From Geobacteraceae bacterium (GTDB lineage: Bacteria; Desulfobacterota; Desulfuromonadia; Geobacterales; Pseudopelobacteraceae), in assembly GCA_025355965.1 (NCBI GenBank), contig JANXYR010000038.1:1-64000 (forward strand): 64,000 nucleotides of DNA. Direction: 5' to 3'. Positions 55,333-63,079 of the stretch are shown here, piece after piece. Position numbers and translations under genes: made by a program. Every line of letters starts with the position of its first letter. Within the stretch, counting starts at the first letter, position 1. The notes below the pieces were generated by a model, which was given only the letters and a program-made list of their open reading frames with translations, ran no database searches and was not told where the DNA came from.

Positions 55333-56195
55333 ATACTTACCTCTTTGTAAACCCAACCTCCGGCCGCCATTCCGCCCAACGCTTAAAACTTACTTTAGAG
55401 CGATTGCTGGCAACTGCAATAATTCCTATTATCTTTCAGGTACGCACCCCAGCCGAAATTTCAGCCTATTGTGAGACCATCAATAAAGATACCGACCCTC
55501 ATCTGGTAATCATTGCCGGGGGTGACGGGACTTTTAATGCCGTAGTCAACGGCTTGACCCCCGGCACTGCCACTCTTGCGGTGCTACCGTTCGGCACGTC
55601 TAATGTGCTGGCGGCAGAAATCGGGATCAAATCAATAGATGACGCTCTTGAAAAGATAACAGCCGAAAAGACGAATTCTCTATCGGTTGGGGTACTCGAA
55701 TTGAAGGAGCGAACTCTCCGCTTTGTGCTCATGGCTGGTATCGGTCTGGACGGAGCAGTAGTCAGAGATGTCTGGCCGCTCGGAAAAAGGTTTCTGCGGC
55801 AAGGAGCCTACGTACTGTCCGGGTTGAAGCGCGCAATGGCATGGGATAAATCTGTTTTCGAAATCAGTACCCCTGATGTAGATATAACATGCCACTCTGC
55901 CATTATCTGCAATGCTTCCCGCTATGGCGGCAATTTTGTCCTGTCACCGGATAGCAACCCCTTTTCGTCGGGTCTTTCTGCCGTCTGTATAACTGGAAAC
56001 AGGCGACGCGCCTATCTTGGTAGTGCACTGAATCTGTTTCTAGACAAATTTGAAACAAACAAAGAGCTAATCCGCATAGATTCTTCAACCTTTGACGTTA
56101 AGGGAAACCATCCAATCCAGATCGATGGTGATTTCGTCGGCTATGGGCCTGCACGCATATCCGAGCTTGCCGATTTTGCGAGAATTATCGTTTAG
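55314..56195 (+). CDS. Diacylglycerol kinase-type lipid kinase (DAGK catalytic family)
   Basis: A 293-residue protein from ATG 55314; ATG 55293 and GTG 55329 (with GGAAG upstream) are other candidates. It has F-V-N-P-T-S-G-R near 11-18, the ATP loop I-A-G-G-D-G-T-F-N-A-V near 66-76 and L-P-F-G-T-S-N-V-L-A near 92-101, the signature of the DgkB/YegS family. It phosphorylates a lipid alcohol, usually diacylglycerol, recycling lipid from envelope polymer synthesis. It overlaps the fusion gene, so it belongs to the surface-glycan operon. Confidence 0.85.
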   Translation: MEAQKVNTYLFVNPTSGRHSAQRLKLTLERLLATAIIPIIFQVRTPAEISAYCETINKDTDPHLVIIAGGDGTFNAVVNGLTPGTATLAVLPFGTSNVLAAEIGIKSIDDALEKITAEKTNSLSVGVLELKERTLRFVLMAGIGLDGAVVRDVWPLGKRFLRQGAYVLSGLKRAMAWDKSVFEISTPDVDITCHSAIICNASRYGGNFVLSPDSNPFSSGLSAVCITGNRRRAYLGSALNLFLDKFETNKELIRIDSSTFDVKGNHPIQIDGDFVGYGPARISELADFARIIV

Positions 56196-56247
56196 CGGAA
56201 ATGTTTTTCCACTCCAACCAACGAAAAATAAAAGGTATCAACACTCT

Positions 56248-57039
56248 ATGTCACTTCATCGTTTTTCCCGCGCCGAACTTCTGATAGGCACCGAAGGGTT
56301 GTCCACCCTGGCCGATAAGCACGTCATTATATGCGGAATCGGCGGTGTCGGCAGTTATGCCGCCGAGGCTCTGGGGCGGGCCGGCGTCGGGCGAATCACA
56401 CTGGTGGATTTCGATGACATCTGCCTGACCAACATCAATCGGCAAATACATGCACTCTCCAGCACGGTAGGGCAGCCAAAAGTAGAGGCGATGGCAGCAC
56501 GGTTGCGAGACATCAATCCAGCCGCTGAAATCTTTCCGATCAAGGAGTTTTTCTCGCGTGAGAACACCGAAAGATTACTACTGCCCCGCCCTGACTATGT
56601 ACTGGACGCAATCGACCATTTCACCGCCAAAACCTCATTGATAAAGGTCTGCCGCGAGTGTGGCATTCCGATCATTTCCAGCATGGGGGCAGCAAACAAG
56701 CTCGATCCCACAAAGATAGAAGTTTCAGACATATCAGCTACCAGAAACTGCCGGATGGCTCGCAGTATGAGGAAAATCCTGAAAAATGCAGGCATCACAT
56801 CCGGAGTGCAGGTTGTCTACTCGACCGAACTGCACCGTGAACTTGATCCTGCATCATCAAGCCCACGCGACACCTGCAACGAACGTCCAGATCTATCAGA
56901 ACAGATATTCATTCCTGAGCAACGCCGAGTGATTCTCGGCAGTATTTCATATATTCCTTCTATCTTCGGGCTTACTATGGCAGGAGTTGTAGTCAACGAG
57001 CTTTTGAAGCTGACTTCATGCATGGCAACAAAAGATTGA
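56248..57039 (+). CDS. tcdA: tRNA threonylcarbamoyladenosine dehydratase TcdA-like (ThiF/E1 fold)
   Basis: A 263-residue E1-like enzyme from ATG 56248; the frame opens at 56092 but overlaps the lipid kinase. It begins R-F-S-R-A-E-L-L-I-G, typical of TcdA, with the ATP site I-I-C-G-I-G-G-V-G-S-Y-A-A-E-A near 28-42, D-F-D-D-I near 56-60, D-A-I-D near 120-123 and S-M-G-A-A-N-K-L-D-P near 145-154. TcdA cyclises t6A at position 37 of ANN-decoding tRNAs. Length and motifs exclude MoeB and ThiF. It begins the housekeeping stretch that follows the LPS region. Confidence 0.9.
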   Translation: MSLHRFSRAELLIGTEGLSTLADKHVIICGIGGVGSYAAEALGRAGVGRITLVDFDDICLTNINRQIHALSSTVGQPKVEAMAARLRDINPAAEIFPIKEFFSRENTERLLLPRPDYVLDAIDHFTAKTSLIKVCRECGIPIISSMGAANKLDPTKIEVSDISATRNCRMARSMRKILKNAGITSGVQVVYSTELHRELDPASSSPRDTCNERPDLSEQIFIPEQRRVILGSISYIPSIFGLTMAGVVVNELLKLTSCMATKD

Positions 57040-57318
57040 ACATTTACTGACAAACTATGCTGTTTTTTATTGACAAGCCCTGAAAATAAAGGGTAACGTC
57101 GTAACACCTCAGATTAACATCGTGGCATCCAAAAAGATCCCAGACTTCTTCATAAGCGCTTATATTCGAATCTCTGAAAAAATCATACTCTGCCATTTGA
57201 GCAAGAAGCTCCCGACTATCGCAGATTCAATTAATACAATCATTTCATAGTTTCCTCGGAAAAAACAAACCACCTATGCTAAATCCCCAGACCATGAAGA
57301 CCGTACGCAGGAGAACAG

Positions 57319-58566
57319 ATGAATTTACAAGAGCTTAAAGGCAAAAAAATCAGTGACCTCAACACCATTGCGCGAGATCTAAACATTGAAGGTGCATCTA
57401 GCCTCCGTAAGCAGGATCTTATCTTTGCAATTTTGAACGCCCAAACAGAGCAGAACGGCTCGATCTTCGGCGAGGGAGTTCTTGAAACGCTTCAGGATGG
57501 TTTCGGATTTCTTCGTGCTACCGACTACAACTACCTGCCAGGCCCGGATGATATTTATGTATCTCCCAGCCAGATCCGGCGTTTTAATTTGCGCACCGGC
57601 GACACCGTTTCCGGCCAGATCAGGCCCCCAAAAGAAGGAGAGCGTTATTTCGCACTGCTAAAAGTAGAGTCGGTCAACCACGAATCACCTGAAGTTGCCC
57701 GCGACAAGATCCTCTTCGACAACTTGACTCCTCTCTACCCGCAGGAGAAACTAACTCTTGAAACAACATCGGAAAACATGCCGATGCGCGTCATTGAACT
57801 GGTGGCTCCGATCGGAAAAGGGCAGCGCGGCCTTATCGTTGCGCCCCCCCGTACCGGCAAAACCGTTCTGATCCAGAACATCGCCAATTCGATTGCCGCC
57901 AATCACCCCGAAGTGTACCTGATCGTCCTGCTGATCGACGAGCGACCGGAAGAGGTCACGGACATGCAACGTTCGGTTAACGGTGAAGTTGTATCTTCAA
58001 CCTTTGACGAACCGGCTACCCGTCACGTACAGGTTGCCGAAATGGTCATCGAAAAAGCCAAGCGGCTTGTAGAGCACAAAAAGGATGTCGTTATCCTTCT
58101 CGACTCGATCACCCGTCTGGCCCGAGCCTACAACACAGTACTTCCCCCTTCGGGCAAGATTCTGACCGGCGGTGTCGATGCCAACGCCCTGCAAAAGCCT
58201 AAACGTTTCTTCGGCGCAGCTCGTAATATTGAAGAGGGGGGCTCACTGACAATCATCGCCACCGCACTCGTCGATACCGGCAGCAAAATGGACGAGGTCA
58301 TCTTTGAGGAATTCAAAGGGACCGGCAACATGGAGCTGCACCTCGATCGCAAGCTGGTTGAGAAGCGCACCTTCCCGGCCATTGACATCAACAAATCCGG
58401 AACCCGCAAGGAAGAGCTGCTGATAGAAAAATCCGCCCTGAACCGCATCTGGATTCTGCGCAAGGTTATTCATCCGATGAATGTGGTCGACAGTATGGAG
58501 TTTCTGCTGGACAAACTTTCAGAAGCCAAGACTAATCAAGCTTTTCTGGATTCAATGTCGAAATAA
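57319..58566 (+). CDS. rho: Transcription termination factor Rho
   Basis: A 415-residue hexameric RNA helicase. The N-terminal Rho_N domain (about 1-45, L-K-G-K-K-I-S-D-L) and the cold-shock RNA-binding domain (about 50-125, G-F-G-F-L-R-A and [10 protein letters not shown]) precede the ATPase, with Walker A A-P-P-R-T-G-K-T near 175-182, Walker B D-V-V-I-L-L-D-S near 257-264 and the Q-loop/R-loop region G-K-I-L-T-G-G-V-D near 279-287. It terminates transcription at C-rich unstructured RNA. The 279-base upstream gap holds no gene; in other species rho leaders carry an autoregulatory site, which could be true here. Confidence 0.96.
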   Translation: MNLQELKGKKISDLNTIARDLNIEGASSLRKQDLIFAILNAQTEQNGSIFGEGVLETLQDGFGFLRATDYNYLPGPDDIYVSPSQIRRFNLRTGDTVSGQIRPPKEGERYFALLKVESVNHESPEVARDKILFDNLTPLYPQEKLTLETTSENMPMRVIELVAPIGKGQRGLIVAPPRTGKTVLIQNIANSIAANHPEVYLIVLLIDERPEEVTDMQRSVNGEVVSSTFDEPATRHVQVAEMVIEKAKRLVEHKKDVVILLDSITRLARAYNTVLPPSGKILTGGVDANALQKPKRFFGAARNIEEGGSLTIIATALVDTGSKMDEVIFEEFKGTGNMELHLDRKLVEKRTFPAIDINKSGTRKEELLIEKSALNRIWILRKVIHPMNVVDSMEFLLDKLSEAKTNQAFLDSMSK

Positions 58567-58575
58567 ATAAAATGG

Positions 58576-58604
58576 TTGCAAAAATTATTCAAAATAGCTA
58601 GAAT
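58576..58604 (+). promoter_or_regulatory. Candidate sigma-70 promoter of rpmE
   Basis: TTGCAA (58576-58581), a 17-base spacer and TAGAAT (58599-58604) follow the rho stop by ten bases and precede the rpmE ATG by 60. It is a good match with ideal spacing. Confidence 0.6.
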
Positions 58605-58664
58605 CACCCTTTACTATCACATTTGATTACGTTATGTCGTAAAGCACTACTGAAGGAGGAAAAT

Positions 58665-58865
58665 ATGAAAGAAGGTATCCACCCAGATTATTCCGAAATT
58701 ACCGTTAAGTGCCTGTGCGGTAATACATTCCAGACACGCTCCACAAAAAGCGAGATCAGCACAGAGATCTGTTCTGCCTGCCACCCGTTCTACACCGGCA
58801 AGCAGAAATTAATTGACACTGCAGGACGTGTTGAACGCTACAAAAAACGTTACGGCCAGGCTTGA
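58665..58865 (+). CDS. rpmE: 50S ribosomal protein L31, zinc-binding form
   Basis: A 66-residue ribosomal protein starting M-K-E-G-I-H-P-D-Y. The zinc ligands are in K-C-L-C-G-N (Cys16, Cys18) and I-C-S-A-C-H (Cys37, Cys40), the C+ form rather than the zinc-free RpmE2 paralogue. The basic end R-V-E-R-Y-K-K-R-Y contacts rRNA at the 50S-30S bridge. GAAGGAGG stands before the ATG. A terminator follows, so rpmE is a single-gene unit between rho and thyX. Confidence 0.95.
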   Translation: MKEGIHPDYSEITVKCLCGNTFQTRSTKSEISTEICSACHPFYTGKQKLIDTAGRVERYKKRYGQA

Positions 58866-58888
58866 TCGATCGTTTCGTAAACTCATGA

Positions 58889-58924
58889 GAGGGGCTTTGT
58901 CGCAAGGCAAATCCCCTTTTTTTT
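58889..58924 (+). terminator. Intrinsic terminator of rpmE
   Basis: GGGG-C-TTTG pairs with CAAA-T-CCCC across an internal mismatch and is followed by eight T. The rightward polarity fits termination behind rpmE. Confidence 0.82.
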
Positions 58925-59038
58925 CTCCTGACGCCCTGTTTCCAGATGGTCACAGCTTCAGGAGTCACTACACTATCAGAGCATGCCAGTTTTGAAATGA
59001 CCATTGCTTAACCCTGAGCATGGCTCGAACAGGACACC

Positions 59039-59731
59039 ATGAACGTCACCCTGATCGAACACACCCCCAATCCTGAACGTACCGTTGCGTTAGCGGCCCG
59101 TCTCTGTTACTCGCCTACCTCAATTGATGATTTACGAGAAAAACTGGCGGCTTCCGATATCGAATCGTTTCTGGACAAGATCATGTCATTGGGTCACCAC
59201 TCGGTACTTGAGCATGCTTCGTTCACATTTGGCATCGAGGGGATTTCGCGCGTCACCACTCACCAGTTGGTGCGCCACCGTATCGCCTCATTCTCTCAGC
59301 AATCCCAACGCTATGTTTCGCACAAGGAGGAATTCACCTCCATCATGCCGGACACTATTGCTGAAAATTCCGAGGCTCGGCAGATATTCGCCTTCATGTC
59401 AGAAACCGTTCACAAAGCTTATGCCCAGTTGATAGAAATGGGGATTCCGGCCGAAGACGCCCGCTATATACTGCCCAACGCCACCGAGACTAAAATAATA
59501 ATGACCATGAACGCCCGCGAACTGCTGCACTTTTTTGCCCTCCGCTGCTGTCAGCGCGCCCAGTGGGAAATTCGCGAAATGAGCGTTGAGATGCTGCGAC
59601 TGGTAAAAAGAATAGCACCGGTCATCTTCCGTCAGGCTGGACCGGGCTGCGTAGGTGCCCCCTGTCCGGAAGGAAAGTTTTGCTGCGGACAGACGGTTGA
59701 AGTCAGGGAATTTTACAAGAATCTGGAATAA
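59039..59731 (+). CDS. thyX: Flavin-dependent thymidylate synthase
   Basis: A 230-residue ThyX that makes dTMP from dUMP using FAD, NADPH and methylene-tetrahydrofolate. The ThyX motif R-H-R-X7-S is at Arg79-Ser89 (R-H-R-I-A-S-F-S-Q-Q-S), followed by R-Y-V-S. H-S-V-L-E-H-A near 54-60 and N-A-T-E-T-K near 147-152 bind flavin and dUMP. A cysteine-rich tail (G-C-V-G-A-P-C, F-C-C-G) is an extra that could bind metal or form disulfides. It shares no sequence or mechanism with ThyA. Fifteen bases separate it from the DUF1385 gene. Confidence 0.95.
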   Translation: MNVTLIEHTPNPERTVALAARLCYSPTSIDDLREKLAASDIESFLDKIMSLGHHSVLEHASFTFGIEGISRVTTHQLVRHRIASFSQQSQRYVSHKEEFTSIMPDTIAENSEARQIFAFMSETVHKAYAQLIEMGIPAEDARYILPNATETKIIMTMNARELLHFFALRCCQRAQWEIREMSVEMLRLVKRIAPVIFRQAGPGCVGAPCPEGKFCCGQTVEVREFYKNLE

Positions 59732-59745
59732 CTTAAAGGAATACT

Positions 59746-60687
59746 ATGGATAAGATACACGTTGGCGGTCAGGCGGTAATTGAAGGGGTAATGATGCGTG
59801 CCCCACGCTCGGTTGCCATTGCAGTTCGTCGACCCGATGGAGAGATCGTTGTAAAAAGAGAGCTTGTTGTACCGCTCTCCGAGCGCTTTCCAATTGTTAA
59901 GTTGCCCATTATTCGAGGCGCAGTAGCACTCTTTACCTCCCTTATCATCGGCATCAAGGCACTGAATTTTTCAGCTAACGAAGCGATGACCGAAGATGAA
60001 AAAGAGAAAGAGAAGAAAAAAGATGGCGGCAAAGAAGGGGGGAGCGAGCTCTCTTCGTGGGCTATGGCCGGGACAATGTCAATTGCCTTCGGTTTTGGTA
60101 TCTGCCTTTTTTTCTTGTTTCCTCTCTATATGACTAAATTGCTGACACCGGTTATCGGCGACAATAATATCGTCTTCAATCTGGTGGATGGCGTTATCAG
60201 AGTCGTTGTTTTTCTTCTCTACATCTGGGCGATCTCTCGGATGGAAGATATCCAGCGGGTTTTCCAGTATCATGGCGCCGAGCACAAATCCATTTTTGCT
60301 TTCGAAGACGGCGTAGAGTTAACCATTGAGAATGTTCGACGCTATAACCGCCTTCATCCACGCTGCGGCACAAGTTTTCTGCTGATCGTTATGCTCGTCA
60401 GTATAGCCGTATTCTCTCTGATTCCCAAACTCTGGCCGTTTTATCTCAAAGCTGGGTCGCGGATAGTCCTGCTGCCAATGATCGCCGGCATCTCCTATGA
60501 GTTCCTCAAATGGAGCGCCACACACGACAGCCACCCACTCGTCAAGATGGTGATCAGCCCCGGGCTGGCGCTGCAGCGCCTGACCACCAGAGAGCCTGAC
60601 GACAGCCAGATTGAAGTTGCCATTCGTGCCATGAACGAAGCGCTGGAGGTAAATGCAGGCTACAAGGACGACCGGTTAGTGGTCTAA
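59746..60687 (+). CDS. DUF1385 membrane protein of unknown function
   Basis: A 313-residue protein opening with the family hallmark V-G-G-Q-A-V-I-E-G-V-M-M-R near 6-18, followed by a soluble strand-rich part, a Lys/Glu/Gly-rich linker (about 83-103), and four hydrophobic helices (about 107-130, 145-165, 210-230, 240-260). Y-H-G-A-E-H-K-S-I-F-A near 176-186 is the second family motif and looks like a metal or catalytic site. The family commonly neighbours rpmE, prfA and prmC, as it does rpmE and thyX here, but its function is not established. AAAGGA precedes the ATG. Confidence 0.85.
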   Translation: MDKIHVGGQAVIEGVMMRAPRSVAIAVRRPDGEIVVKRELVVPLSERFPIVKLPIIRGAVALFTSLIIGIKALNFSANEAMTEDEKEKEKKKDGGKEGGSELSSWAMAGTMSIAFGFGICLFFLFPLYMTKLLTPVIGDNNIVFNLVDGVIRVVVFLLYIWAISRMEDIQRVFQYHGAEHKSIFAFEDGVELTIENVRRYNRLHPRCGTSFLLIVMLVSIAVFSLIPKLWPFYLKAGSRIVLLPMIAGISYEFLKWSATHDSHPLVKMVISPGLALQRLTTREPDDSQIEVAIRAMNEALEVNAGYKDDRLVV

Positions 60688-60714
60688 TTCCGCTCGTACC
60701 AGCCTGTCACACTT

Positions 60715-61608
60715 ATGCTCTCCTTTGAAATCACCCACCAAGACCACTGCCGCCGACTGGAAAGTTATCTGCGGACCCTGATGCCAGCATCGCCGTTCGG
60801 ATACGCACGCAAGCTGATAAAAAGCGGTGCCGCCAAGCTCAATGGCGCTCCGGTAACAGCCGATACCTTGCTGTCCCTCCATGACACCATCACGCTCAAA
60901 GAGAGCGCTGCTACAGCTGCGCAACTGGCACCAGTTCGGCCTAATCTGGACATACTCTATGAAGACAGTCATATTCTGATTGCCAACAAGCCCCCCGGCC
61001 TGCCGATGCACCGCACAGCTGAATTCGAGGGCAATCTTGTAGAGGTTGGTCAAGCTTATATGATCCAGCGCGCTACCCCCTGCAAATTGTATCCGGTCAA
61101 CCGCCTCGACCGAGGTACATCGGGAGCAGTAATTATGGCAAAAAGCTCCAGTTCTGCAGCAATTTACGGGCGGCAGGTTAAGGAGACCGGCCTGGACAAG
61201 CTCTACCTAGCGCTGGTATGGGGAACGCCTGAAAGCAGCGGTGTCATCAACGAAACGCTCGACGGTAAGGAGTCCGAGACCCGCTATAAGACTCTTCTCG
61301 CCGGTGAAAACTGTTCCCTGCTGGCCGTGACCCCGATTAGCGGACGGATGCACCAGATCCGCCGCCACCTGGCTTCAATAGGTCGTCCGGTCGTTGGTGA
61401 CAAACGTTATGGCGGCGGCGACCTACCAGAGTTATCAGGATTCGCGCTGCATTCATTCCGGACGGCACTGGCCCTGGCTGAGTCGGGTGGATTGACTGTC
61501 TGCGCTCCGGTATCGGATGAATTACTGAACCTCTGCGAACGGAGAGGGATCTGGCAAGGCACTCTGTTGGAAACAATCTATCAACTGGCACTACAAGAGG
61601 AACCATGA
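60715..61608 (+). CDS. RluA-family pseudouridine synthase
   Basis: A 297-residue enzyme. An S4 RNA-binding domain fills about 10-65 (A-R-K-L-I-K-S-G-A-A-K-L-N-G). The catalytic aspartate is Asp132 in V-N-R-L-D-R-G-T-S-G, and T-G-L-D-K-L-Y-L-A and S-G-R-M-H-Q-I-R-R-H-L complete the RluA signature. It isomerises uridine in rRNA or tRNA; RluC and RluD have the same domain order, so the target is unknown. It occupies the place where prfA often follows DUF1385. Its stop overlaps the SDR gene by four bases. Confidence 0.87.
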   Translation: MLSFEITHQDHCRRLESYLRTLMPASPFGYARKLIKSGAAKLNGAPVTADTLLSLHDTITLKESAATAAQLAPVRPNLDILYEDSHILIANKPPGLPMHRTAEFEGNLVEVGQAYMIQRATPCKLYPVNRLDRGTSGAVIMAKSSSSAAIYGRQVKETGLDKLYLALVWGTPESSGVINETLDGKESETRYKTLLAGENCSLLAVTPISGRMHQIRRHLASIGRPVVGDKRYGGGDLPELSGFALHSFRTALALAESGGLTVCAPVSDELLNLCERRGIWQGTLLETIYQLALQEEP

Positions 61609-62369
61609 ACGGGAAAACTATTTTTATTACCGGCGCATCGGCTGGATTCGGCGCGGCATGCGCGCGCATGTTTGCTACCGCAGGCAACCGGCTGATTCTG
61701 ACTGCGCGGCGGATTGATCCGCTCCTGAAGCTGCAGGAGGAACTGTCGGCACATTCTGAAGTGCACATAATACCCTTGGATGTAAGCGACCGTGAGGCGG
61801 TACAGGGCGCAATAGAGTCATTACCGGAGCGTTTTCGCTCTGTCGATGTGCTGCTAAATAATGCCGGTCTGGCTTTGGGGTTGGAACCGGCCCATCAGGT
61901 GGATCTGGATGACTGGGATACGATGGTAGACACCAACATCAAGGGGGTGATGTACTGCACCCGCTTTATATTGCCCGGCATGGTGGAACGCAATCGTGGC
62001 CACATCATCAATATAAGCTCAACCGCCGGGGCCTGGCCCTATCCGGGCGGCAACGTCTACGGCGGCACGAAAGCGTTTGTAACCCAGTTTTCCCGCAACC
62101 TGCGTTGTGATCTACTCGGCACAAGGGTGCGAGTTTCCTGTATCCAACCCGGAATGTCTGAAACTGAATTTTCCAAGGTACGCTTCAAAGGCAATGACGA
62201 GCAGGCAGCCAACGTGTACCGAGGGACCGAGCCGCTAACGGCTGAAGACATCGCCGAAACGGTGCGCTGGATTGTCAGCCAGCCACCACACGTCAACGTC
62301 AATACTCTCGAATTGATGTCGATTGATCAATCCTGGGGACCGTTCGCCATTCACAGAGAACAGAAATAA
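61605..62369 (+). CDS. Short-chain dehydrogenase, YdfG-like
   Basis: A 254-residue classical SDR. The NADP motif T-G-A-S-A-G-F-G lies at 8-15, N-N-A-G-L-A-L-G near 85-92, I-S-S-T-A-G with the catalytic serine near 136-141 and Y-G-G-T-K with Tyr/Lys near 150-154. R-R followed by I-D near 32-35 favours NADPH. The resemblance is to YdfG 3-hydroxy-acid dehydrogenases that oxidise L-allo-threonine or reduce malonic semialdehyde, but SDR substrates are poorly predicted by sequence. It is coupled by a 4-base overlap to the pseudouridine synthase. Confidence 0.85.
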   Translation: MNGKTIFITGASAGFGAACARMFATAGNRLILTARRIDPLLKLQEELSAHSEVHIIPLDVSDREAVQGAIESLPERFRSVDVLLNNAGLALGLEPAHQVDLDDWDTMVDTNIKGVMYCTRFILPGMVERNRGHIINISSTAGAWPYPGGNVYGGTKAFVTQFSRNLRCDLLGTRVRVSCIQPGMSETEFSKVRFKGNDEQAANVYRGTEPLTAEDIAETVRWIVSQPPHVNVNTLELMSIDQSWGPFAIHREQK

Positions 62370-62390
62370 ATCATAACAAGGATCATAACC

Positions 62391-63011
62391 ATGGCAAAAG
62401 AACTCTACGTTGGACATATCTCGGAGCAGGCAACCGAAGAAGATCTTCGCAAACTATTTGAAATTATGGGGGTCGTTACCTCGGTGCACCTGATCGTTGA
62501 CGAGCAAACCGGCGAATTCAAGCGCTGCGGCTATGTCCGAATGCTGTCAGAGGTCAATCTGGACGAGGTCGTGGAAACCCTGGACGGCACCTATCTGATT
62601 GACCGCTGCATCGTTGTCAGCATCGCCAAACCGCAGAAAGATCGCCCGGCAAAGACACCCTACGTAAAGAGGAAGCCGCTCACGACTTCCCGGCCATCGG
62701 TGTCTGCCCGTCCTGCGACAAAAGCTCGGCCTGCTACGAATCCCCGTCCGGCAGCGGCTAAAGATGCAGTACTTAACGAGCGCCCGGCAGAGGTAAAGCG
62801 CGCTAAAAGCACTCGGCCGCTTATTAAAGAAGCGACAAAAACCGGGCGATCTTCCGCAGCGAAAGAGGCGGTCAAAAAATGGCGACCTGCTGCCGCTAAA
62901 GATGCTGCCAAAAGTGAGCGGCCAACTACCTCCTCCAAACGCCCCGGTCGTCCTGTCGGCGGCAAAAAGCAGGGCGATGGCCCGCGCCCTCCTGCCAAAG
63001 GGCGCCGATAA
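62391..63011 (+). CDS. RNA-binding protein: one RRM plus long basic Ala/Pro tail
   Basis: A 206-residue protein. An RNA-recognition motif fills residues 1-82: RNP2 is L-Y-V-G-H-I near 5-10 and RNP1 is R-C-G-Y-V-R-M near 45-51, with Tyr but lacking the second Phe of the consensus. The remaining 120 residues are low complexity, with repeated A-R-P-A, A-A-K-D-A and K-R-P-G-R-P units and no negative clusters, so they should bind RNA or DNA without fixed shape. Bacterial RRM proteins are usually just 80-110 residues, so the tail is unusual. A perfect hairpin follows the gene. Confidence 0.85.
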   Translation: MAKELYVGHISEQATEEDLRKLFEIMGVVTSVHLIVDEQTGEFKRCGYVRMLSEVNLDEVVETLDGTYLIDRCIVVSIAKPQKDRPAKTPYVKRKPLTTSRPSVSARPATKARPATNPRPAAAKDAVLNERPAEVKRAKSTRPLIKEATKTGRSSAAKEAVKKWRPAAAKDAAKSERPTTSSKRPGRPVGGKKQGDGPRPPAKGRR

Positions 63012-63019
63012 ACAGATTC

Positions 63020-63050
63020 TATCGTTCCCGCACACACTGCGGGAACGATA
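63020..63050. other. Perfect 13-base hairpin behind the RRM gene
   Basis: TATCGTTCCCGCA (63020-63032) and TGCGGGAACGATA (63038-63050) pair completely around CACAC, eight bases past the RRM stop. No T-run follows, so it is either a terminator of atypical kind or an mRNA-end stabiliser between this gene and the DUF4139 gene 30 bases on. Confidence 0.75.
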
Positions 63051-63079
63051 CATCAGTTCATACAGACAAGGAGCACATC

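Noticed and set aside
56092-56247. N-terminal extension of tcdA
   Set aside because: It overlaps the lipid kinase gene and TcdA proteins begin with the R-F-S-R segment.
57062-57318. TTGACA-containing stretch before rho as promoter
   Set aside because: No acceptable -10 box stands 16-18 bases downstream; the 279-base gap holds no other clear signal.
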